Assembly: GCA_941918925.1 (NCBI GenBank)
Contig: OW799234.1
Location: 133,466,895 to 133,530,894 of the forward strand
Reading direction: 5' to 3'
Length of the DNA: 64,000 bases
Source: Phyto melanocephala
Taxonomy: Eukaryota > Arthropoda > Insecta > Diptera > Rhinophoridae
The position numbers and the translations under genes are program-made. This document shows positions 55,966 to 64,000 of this stretch, piece by piece. Each line of letters begins with the position of its first letter. Within the stretch, counting starts at the first letter, position 1. A model generated the notes under the pieces. It searched no databases. It was given only the letters and a program-made list of their open reading frames with translations, and had not been told where the DNA came from.

Positions 55966-57414
55966 TTATTTTGTTGTATCATTTATTTTGTTGCGATAAC
56001 CAAGAGTTTGCTTGATTTGTATCATTTAATGTTTACTTATCATGAAATCAATCTTTTTTTGAAAGTGTATGATTTACAAAATTATTATGACAAAAAAGTA
56101 TGATGACTTTGCAGTAATAACATAAGATTTAAAAGCAAATAAAATTACAAACAAATTTTAAGCTGGTAATACATACGTAACTTCGCATTTCAGAAAAACC
56201 TTTTGCTTTACAATCAAGTGCTTAGACGGTTTTCCAGCAGCAGAGATTTCAGCCAACAACTAATGTCGGATAAAAATAGGGCACGCTATAGTTTATAGAT
56301 TGTCAGAAGACCTTGGACATGAGTTTTACATAAGCAATGTTCTTAAGGTAATACACGACATGTACGTAATTAGCAGTGGGAAAGTCAGATGTAAAAAACA
56401 AGCCGTGTATTAAGTAGATGCTTTAAGCAAAGCAACTGTGTGGTTGTTAAGCAACTATGCTATGATTTTTTTAATTCTAATTTGTTTTTAACTGTTCTTC
56501 ATGTGGAATGAATTTTTATTATTCAAAAAGTTTGACATGTAAGAAAAATATGCAACAATTTTGAAAAATTTAAAAATTAATAAAAATAAACAGTAAAATG
56601 TGAAAGAAATGTTAGTATAAAAATTGCAATTAAAAAGGTTAGTACAATCTACATACCAAACAGCGAAAAACAATCATATGCTTTAGAAAAGAGTATTACT
56701 GCGTGATACCTCAATTAACCACAGTAAATATAACTTACAACTAAAAAAAATTCATTCATTCACGTAATTCATTCAGGTCTTCACTAAAAAATTCTTCATC
56801 ATATTAATGAAACATTTCGTTTATATAATGAAAAAGTTCATTTGTGAAATGAAACTAGATATTTTATTTTTTTATTATATTTAACCAGAATCATATAATT
56901 CAGTCAAATTATGTTGCGATTAGATTAAATATAAAACATGTCAATAGCTAACTAGGTTTTTGAAATTGCCAATAGACTTGTTAATGTGAAATTCTAACTG
57001 CAGGGCATTCACACAATGCACAGATATGCATACATATTTATATTTACACACATATGTTTATAGTTATTACTTTGAATATGGAATGGCTTGTCAAATATTG
57101 TTTTATGTTTCTCAAAAATTCATACAAACATAACTGTTAACAGTGGAAGCCAATAAAAATTAAACAACAGTATACGCATACATACATCGATGTGATTATG
57201 TTAAAAATTCATGTATTTGGAAAAATAATTGATGAGAATCCTTTACCTAGAGTTTCAGCTAAATTTGATCGTAAAACATAGTATTCGTTAAAAGTTTTTC
57301 ATCTGTAAATCTCACGCAATGATTCACGATGCAGCGGTATTAGGTAAAGGGCTGCAAAAGAATTCCTTTTAAAACAATAAATAGTGTAACGGTTACTTAA
57401 GTTTGTGTATTTTT
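55966..57414. other. Intergenic with a MITE remnant
   Basis: At about 56165-56420 a segment ends GTCAGATGTAAAAAAC...GCCGTGTATTAA, matching the right end of the MITE at 21923-22217. The left end is weak (TAATACATACG). The rest shows nothing recognisable. Confidence 0.45.
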
Positions 57415-57880
57415 ACATCCTTCACCAGTGGTGCCAACGATATTTATAGCTTGTCATTCTATTTGTGATTTCTTCAATATTAATTTTCTATCCCATATGT
57501 TCTGAAAGCTTATGAATAGGGGAGTCGATTGGGAACTGTCCATCTGTCCTTGTGTTGGTTAAAATCAACTTTTTGTAGCCTCCATATGCACAAACAACAT
57601 GTGGGCTATTCTTAAAAATTTTGAAAAATCTGTCATTCCGGCAATATCTATATTAAGTTTTGCAAGCTCCTAGAAAATTGTTGAACACCTAGTGACACAA
57701 AATTGTAGGTTGTAGCCTCGAATAATTTTCTAAGAAAAACTAACAAATCAGTTTGAAACCAACTGAGATATAAGCACCCAATGATCACTGCTTCGGTATT
57801 TTTTCTAAAATTTATAGACTAAAATCGTTTTTTTAAATAATATCGGCCACATAAGGATCTTATGGGAAACTGGTCTTCAG
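57415..57880 (+). repeat. Dispersed repeat family, copy F
   Basis: It starts CATCCTTCACCAGTGGTGCC, has TATGAATAGGGGAGTCGATT and the AAACTAACAAATCAG...ACTGAGATATAAGCACC block. It breaks off where LINE sequence begins. Confidence 0.6.
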
Positions 57881-57899
57881 GACTATACTCAGTATCAAA

Positions 57900-58790
57900 G
57901 AAATGTGACTGAGAGGGATTGTTGTGTGGGATTAAATGGTGTGCAGTTTTTACTCATGAATCGAAATGAATATGGGCACAGGGACAATCTATATAATGGG
58001 AATACATCGCAAGGTCTAACGAATTTTTTTATAATTGTAGTGTGTTCCAAGCAGAGATACTGGCCATCTATAGGGCAACGGATCTCATAATAAAACATGC
58101 CTCTACGGCGATAGTCAGGCAGTTCTCAGGGGCTTTATAGGAAATTTCGTCAAATCTAGGTTAGGAAATGTAGCAGAGGTCCTGTTGGAATTATCGGCTT
58201 TTCAGCGTAAGATGTGTCGTGTACTGGGGCATTGTAGAGTTGTGGCCAGCGAAATTGCTGACGACCTGGCGTGCGGTGGATCGGCATTAGAATCGAAATT
58301 TGATTTTGAAGGAATTAGGGCGTGGATATCAGACAGGTCATGGAGGAACAGAAGGGACTGCAGAGTGGCAGGGGCTTTATGGCCAAGGGTAAATCTGGGG
58401 GGATAGCTGCACTCTGGACTGTAGGATGTGAAAGATGAGGAAGTGATAGAAAAACTATAGCCTTTTGTCTTTCACTGCCATTGAGTTAAGTGGTAAAGTT
58501 AGCGATTCCACGATGAATTGAGTAATGTCTCGAAATGTAAACTAGATAATATCATTGCATTCATCATGGGAATAAGGTGTTTAGTGAAAAACAATGAGGG
58601 TTTTAGTACTGTTTTTTCTTAATTTCTTTCTTTAATTTATTCTAATTCTAATAGTGCTTTTCTTTTTAATTTTTTATCTTATTTATTTTATTTATAGACC
58701 TTATAGGCCTCCGACTATGGGTGTAGGAGATGTCTCTTAGCTTTCGGCACCCGCCTTTTCTTACTTATATATTATATATAAGATCCCAGC
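57900..58790 (+). pseudogene. LINE remnant with RNase H domain (I/Jockey-like)
   Basis: Plus-strand fragments read VFQAEILAIYRATDLIIKHA (the Glu-containing block of RNase H) and later RVLGHCRVVASEIADDLACGG (compare WVPGHxGxxGNExADELARxG), with stops and frameshifts between. GC content is higher than in the surroundings. A TTTCTTTAATTTATTCTAA-type 3' region follows, then CTATGGGTGTAGGAGATG. It is the 3' part of a dead non-LTR element. Confidence 0.65.
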
Positions 58791-60972
58791 AAAAAAAATT
58801 TCCACTAGTTCAATGTGAATAATATTTTTTATGACTTCTAATTAATAAGTGCAAGAAGAGGCATGAGGAATACCTTCTTCAAATCCAAAATAGTTAGCCT
58901 TTAATGATGTGCTTCAAAATACATGCAAAAAATTCATGCAAACAAACATTATTACCTCGTGAAACATGGGTTTCTATTTATCTGCTATGCAGGCGTTCTA
59001 TGCACTTATTAGAATTAAGTGAATTTTATTAATATAAATACTCAAATAAACACATACATTTTTCCTACTAGTTTCAGTACAGGTTTTACGTCAGTATTCT
59101 GAAACTAGTTGTGGATCAAATACATACTTCCTGGCAGAAAAAGTTGTTTTCTTTCATTCAGTGTTCTTTTTTTCCATATTTAGACATGCTAGTTTAACAA
59201 GTCACCTAGGTTTGTTAAAAAGGTATTCCTCCATTTATTTGAAATTCCAATAGTTATTTTGTTAGTTTGTCAGAGTGTTCGTTAGTTTTGTTTCCTTATT
59301 TCTAACTAAGTCAACCACCTGCGTTTACAAAACAAATTGCTTTTCTACTGCATACACTTCTGATGCTGTTGTTGTCAGTTTATCTGCAGCACTTTATTAT
59401 ATTCGTTGTTGTTGGCTGTGATACTTATCCTTATGATGATAATTCGTAATACATAGCGGCAAGATTTGTATTAGTACATGTTCGTAGATAAATGTTTAGA
59501 TATTTTTTTAGTAGATTGCTTTCCTACATTTTGTTGCTGTTTTTGCTATTGTTGGTGGAACATTTAATGTAATCTGTTGAAAATTGCATTTTCAAATGAG
59601 AGAACAACAACAATTGATGCATTTTTCTACACAGTTCCCCACAAGCTTGGGGGATTTGAGTTAATTTTTTTTATCTATTGCTTTTTTTCTAATTCAGAAT
59701 TCTACCACGAAAAGTTTGATGAGCATAAGGTACTGTTGTTTGTAATTTAATTAACTAGTTTTTAAGATGAACAAGATATTGTTTATACGTTTGTTTGTAT
59801 GCTAAAGGAATGAATAAAGTCTATGTTTTCATATTAAAATCGATATGTGTAATTAGGTTATTAAAATTTTTTTTAGGAAATTATTGTCATTTCTTTTTAT
59901 TGTGGAACAAATTTCTGCTGCAACCTTTGCGGCTCACTTCCATCCGATGGTCTAAATTTTCAATGACAATGTTGATGTTCAATTGTTGGGCACGATGATG
60001 AGTCGAGGTTAACTGCACTATTGACTATATATACTAGACTTGCAAGATCTGCAACATTTGAATGATCTGTTTGCAACGAAGGGTGATTTCCCCCATTATG
60101 AATTTAATGCAAAGTGACAGAATTAAACCGCAAGCTATTATGTTTAAATAAACTCCTTAACATACAAATGTATGTAGATATCAAAGTAGTTTGATTTTGA
60201 TTGGCATGAAATACTCATATACAAATATGTTCATGTATTTTTGATAATATCAACGCATTACAACAGCACCATCACTACCACCATAAGCAACAACGGCAGT
60301 AGATAAACTTGATGAATTAATTTTGAGGTTCTTTTATAAAAAATAACATAAAATATAACATAAAACAGAAAAATATTTACTAAATTGAATGTGGGAGGAA
60401 GATAATATTACTGGTTGTTTTAATTTTTGTTGTTTTCATAGCGACAAGTCTGGTTAATGCTAGGAGACAGCCACCAGGATAACAACAAAGCACACCAACT
60501 TTTCATATACATGTAGCTGTTGCTCATTGTGTATGTAGTAGAAAAAAAAAAACATAAATATCAAAGCGCCACAAAAGACAATAAAATTCATTTCTGGTGT
60601 TAAATCACAGCTTAATTAGAATTTTTAATTATTTACTATACAGCAAACCATAACGTGGTAACAAAGGCGTAAAATTTCCACGGGTATTAATATTAATAAA
60701 AAACAACAACACAACAAACAAATAACGAAATAAGAAAAAAATATATTTGTGTATGTAAATATGTTTGTATATTTAAATAGTAAAGAGTATATGTATGTTT
60801 GTATGTATGTAAATCGAAAGAGTGCGAGGAGATAAAATGAAACAGAAGTAGGAAAATTAAAATGAAATCCATAATGAAATGATAACAATAAGGACAATAC
60901 ACAAACAACAACAAGTACAATAATAAAATACTTTATTGTAAAGCCTCTTTATTGTTGTTGTTTTTAGATATC
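58791..60972. other. Intergenic, nothing recognised
   Basis: AT-rich DNA with GTTGTTG, CAACAA and TATGTATG runs. Long frames near 60625-60920 are low-complexity (translated microsatellite). Confidence 0.4.
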
Positions 60973-60980
60973 ATTACACA

Positions 60981-61210
60981 CAAGGCATATTTATTCATCA
61001 GGTAATCGCAGTTCGGAGAGAGTTTCTTTGTTTACGTTTTTTATATATGAAATTTGACATTTAAAATAAATGAGAGAAGAGAGAGAGAGAATTGTGTTTT
61101 ATCTATGGACCTTGACAGCTGTAGTTTAAAAAAATGAGTGAAGAAAAAATAAGTGAAGAAAAAATAAGCAGCTAACGTATCAATACTACGTGATGAATAA
61201 ATTTGGCTGG
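60981..61210. mobile_element. hAT-type MITE, CAAGGCAT family (copy 4)
   Basis: A 230-bp copy with ends CAAGGCATATTTATTCATCA and GATGAATAAATTTGGCTGG. Its flanking octamers ATTACACA and ATTATACA match at seven of eight positions, supporting an 8-bp hAT duplication for the whole family. It contains a short (GA)n run and a doubled AGTGAAGAAAAAATAAG. Confidence 0.8.
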
Positions 61211-61218
61211 ATTATACA

Positions 61219-61312
61219 AAAGAATACTATTCAGGTATCACAATGGGATCAGTAAAATAGACCCAAGTGAGCTGCACAACAGCTGCCTGTTCTACCTAAC
61301 CTAACCTATACA
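61219..61312 (+). repeat. Retroelement-like fragment with CCTAA tail
   Basis: ATCACAATGGGATC...GACCCAAGTGAGCTG...GCTGCCTG followed by CTACCTAACCTAACC resembles the patch at about 31475-31560. The tail of short tandem repeats suggests the 3' end of a SINE or LINE. Confidence 0.4.
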
Positions 61313-61360
61313 GAAGAATTTAATTGTACTCTTTAGCTTTTAAATAAAATGTTTTATTTC

Positions 61361-61770
61361 AGCTTAAACACAATAACCAATAAAACTAAAATTTTGAAAA
61401 TCATTGGGAGAATATCCTTAATAATTAGTAAATTTTTTATGTTAATAAATGAAATTTTATTATTCGGTTGCCCTTAATATATATTTTGTGTTAACCAATG
61501 TGTTAGCCAAATATATAAGGGATTAGAATAATAAAATAATGAAAATTGAATAAAAATTGTTGGTTGGGTTTATAAGGAAGTTTTTATTTTTGTTTCTTGA
61601 TTTATTTAAAATTCTCATATAGTTTATGAAAAATTTTAAATAAAACTTGTAATAATTTTAAACTTTTTAATAAATTTTATAGTTTAAAGGTCTACTGATG
61701 ATCTGGCATAAGCACCAGTGAAATGCATATAGACCAGCTTAAACACAATAACCAATAAAACTAAAATTAT
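61361..61770 (+). repeat. Dispersed repeat arranged head-to-tail
   Basis: A block starting CAGCTTAAACACAATAACC occurs at 61361 and again, identical over some 35 bp, at about 61735. In the reverse copy at 50590-50900 the sequence flanking this block on both sides is contiguous. Here the two sides appear in tandem order, which implies at least a partial tandem array with a period near 375 bp. Confidence 0.5.
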
Positions 61771-63741
61771 TTCAAAATATTTATTTTAGTCGATCGAAAA
61801 GCCTTTAAAAAGAAACGTCAATATTTTTTTGCAAGATCAGAATTTAAGATAAATAAGTAGCATATTTTTATTTTATTTTATAAATTCGTATTGGCTAAAC
61901 TGAGAGTAAACAAAATTGCACACATATTATTGTAATTCTGCTGCCACCAATTATACCAAATCTTGAGTGGCACGTTCATATTAAGCAAATATTTGACCGA
62001 ATAGACGAATATTTGTGCTTAATTAAATTCTTTCTTGACTTAATTGAATTGCAGTATCAGACACGCTTGTTTAGGCAAATATTCCCCTAATGTGAACATA
62101 TTAACTGAAGGCGTTATCTAAAAAAGAGTGTTAAGCGTAAAGCCTATAAAGGCTTTTTACATTTATTGTACTTCAGTCTTAAGACGTTAAAATTTCGCAT
62201 GTATTTTATTATTGGAAACGCAAAATTACAATAGGGGAAGCTCAAAATCCATTGTTATTTTTGGGCCTAAAAAATTATGCTTATCATATAGGCTAATCCT
62301 GCGTTACGGACGTTACATTCGCACGCAAATTTGCTTGTTAAGATTGACACAGCTGGCGTTCACATTGGAATACTTTCATGGAATTTTTTGCAAAATGCAG
62401 TTCTTTGGGAGCACTTTAAAACCTGTTTTAAACTTAAACGTTAACTGTTTTGGATGAAAACTTTACTGAGTATACAATTTACTTTTTTCTGTGCACAGTG
62501 TACCCATTTTTAGTTAAAATTGTTAATATATATTAGATAATTTACAAATATGATTTTTATCTTAAATAAAGAAAAATTAACAAATTAAAGTTTTGCCAAA
62601 CGCTAAATACTGAAAAGACTGTTTTGCCCACTTTTTTGACCATGAAATATACCCATTTTATTTACAAAAATAAATGAAAGCAAGAGGTACGTTTAGGTTA
62701 GCCTCTGCCAAGGACAAACAAACCGCCGTAAAACCTTATTGCTTATATATTTTGAAGTTTGAATATGAATCCTGTTATTCCATTAACAAACATTTGGATT
62801 TTGGCCAACTTTAAATTTCTGCCTTTGGTTGAAAAATTTTCGGATTAGCCCATATATAAAATTTGCGATCTGTTTTTGAAAACAAGCTTTACTTGGGCAT
62901 ATAGACAAACGGACGTTATTTATAATTTCTATTATGTGGGTGTTAATTATATCGTCACAAGGGCTTTATTTAAAAAAATTGTAAAAAATTTTCATTGCTA
63001 AAAAAATACTTTGAAAAAAATAATGTGTACGTGTGTGTTTCATTAAATAGCTTCTTAAATGCTGGAAATTTGTTAGGCGTACTCGCTTAGATACCGAAAT
63101 AATTTAGATTCACAATTGAACATGATGGGTGGCGTTGCGGTTGAGTAGCTGATTTACAGTTTAATTCGTTAGGTAGCGCTTCCATGTAGTTTTATAAACC
63201 TTTTATATTTTTCGAATAAAATTCGATGACTACATTATAACCCCGAGCTGTTATATTTACTACATTTAATTTCTTTTGAAAGACAAAACAAATCATAAGC
63301 AAATTTTACTCGAATACGCACACTCATGATTAGAGTTATTTGTGCTAGACTTAGGTTATTGATACAAAATGAAAGGGAGAAAAATTTAATAAAATCCAAA
63401 TCAAAAATTTTAACTGCAATTTTTGATTTAGGCCTTATAGTATACGTTAAAGAAATGACATTAAAAAACATTAAAGGTTTTTTCTTAAAATGATCGCATT
63501 AAAGAGAATTAACTCATGTTTATTTACCATATTCTCATCTAAACCTCTGTGTTTAGGGTTTGCAATTCATTTTTGTAAAAAAGTCGTTCCGAAACCATTA
63601 TAAGGCAACAAGTGTTACTGTTACAAATGTATATCTTTGACGTAAGGTAAAAAGGATTTAATAAAAAAAAAAAAAAAATTAAGTTTGGTTTTTAATTAAG
63701 TTTTATTTAAATTTTCTTTCTCTGCTTTTAGTATTAATTAT
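61771..63741. other. Intergenic, nothing recognised
   Basis: AT-rich DNA. A small GTAAAGCC...GGCTTTTTAC hairpin near 62138-62161 is the only local symmetry. Confidence 0.4.
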
Positions 63742-63744
63742 TTG

Positions 63745-63861
63745 GGGCCGTATTCATAAAAAATATTTTAGGTTTATTGAAGGCTTATGTGACAAATTTC
63801 TCTACAACATCTGCCAAATAAGCCGTTAATAAACCTAAGATATTTTTTATGAATACGGCCC
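63745..63861. mobile_element. Palindromic MITE, PIF/Harbinger-like (copy 2)
   Basis: A 117-bp copy of the element at 1225-1342 with ends GGGCCGTATTCATAAAAA and the complement. TTG flanks both sides (63742-63744, 63862-63864), a 3-bp duplication as in copy 1 (TTA). Confidence 0.75.
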
Positions 63862-64000
63862 TTGGTCGTTAGACAATATTTCAGAAAAATTTATACTTTG
63901 TTTGGTTTTAAACATAAGCCACTTTTTGCCTAACTTTAAAGATATACTAGTTTTAACTCGACTTGATATCCTTGTTGATTATTTATTTTTTTTTTATTTT

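Noticed and set aside
57905..58090. Overlapping plus- and minus-strand frames of 61-67 codons
   Set aside because: They are within the decayed LINE remnant; neither preserves a complete domain.
60625..60920. Minus-strand frames of 75-90 codons rich in Tyr, Thr, Leu
   Set aside because: Translated TATGTATG/CAACAA microsatellite sequence with no protein features.

Overview
The window looks like nuclear DNA of a higher fly, most plausibly a calyptrate such as a blowfly. It is very AT-rich, its genes are sparse and use short GT-AG introns, and the protein-coding genes are insect-like (Ppt1, a PRD-class homeobox gene, two alpha carbonic anhydrase-type genes, a MYCBPAP-like gene). Nearly all the rest is transposon debris typical of large fly genomes: mariner, DD37E, pogo, hAT, Harbinger-like and MULE elements, a tRNA-derived SINE and LINE scraps. 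The species assignment is inference. No bacterial-style operon, CRISPR array or RNA gene other than the tRNA-like SINEs was seen.

Layout. 0-18 kb: a possible minus-strand 5' exon at the very start, a possible plus-strand 5' UTR exon ending at 3721, then only mobile elements: a truncated MULE (2.3-3.3 kb), a pogo relic (7.1-7.8 kb), a nearly intact DD37E transposon (9.3-10.6 kb) and a mariner relic carrying a SINE (12.9-14.2 kb). 18.4-19.7 kb: a four-exon carbonic anhydrase-related gene whose product has lost all three zinc ligands. 20-28 kb: nested repeats and a second, degenerate DD37E element. 28.6-29.8 kb: a three-exon carbonic anhydrase gene with its zinc ligands intact. 30-38 kb: a hAT MITE, a complete 1.36-kb MULE with 9-bp target duplications, and a diverged tandem duplication. 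38.6-42.1 kb: an intronless MYCBPAP-like gene converging with five-exon Ppt1. 44.2-49.8 kb: a three-exon minus-strand paired-like homeobox gene with a 4.6-kb intron full of repeats. 50-64 kb: its upstream side and long intergenic DNA with a DD41D-type mariner, a LINE RNase H relic and several MITEs.

The genes do not form one pathway. The two carbonic anhydrase-type genes are a same-strand pair about 9 kb apart, one apparently catalytic and one apparently not. MYCBPAP-like and Ppt1 are tail-to-tail neighbours only 181 bp apart. The homeobox gene stands alone in a large AT-rich neighbourhood. Exon structures were read by hand from splice motifs and protein-family conservation; no transcript data were available.
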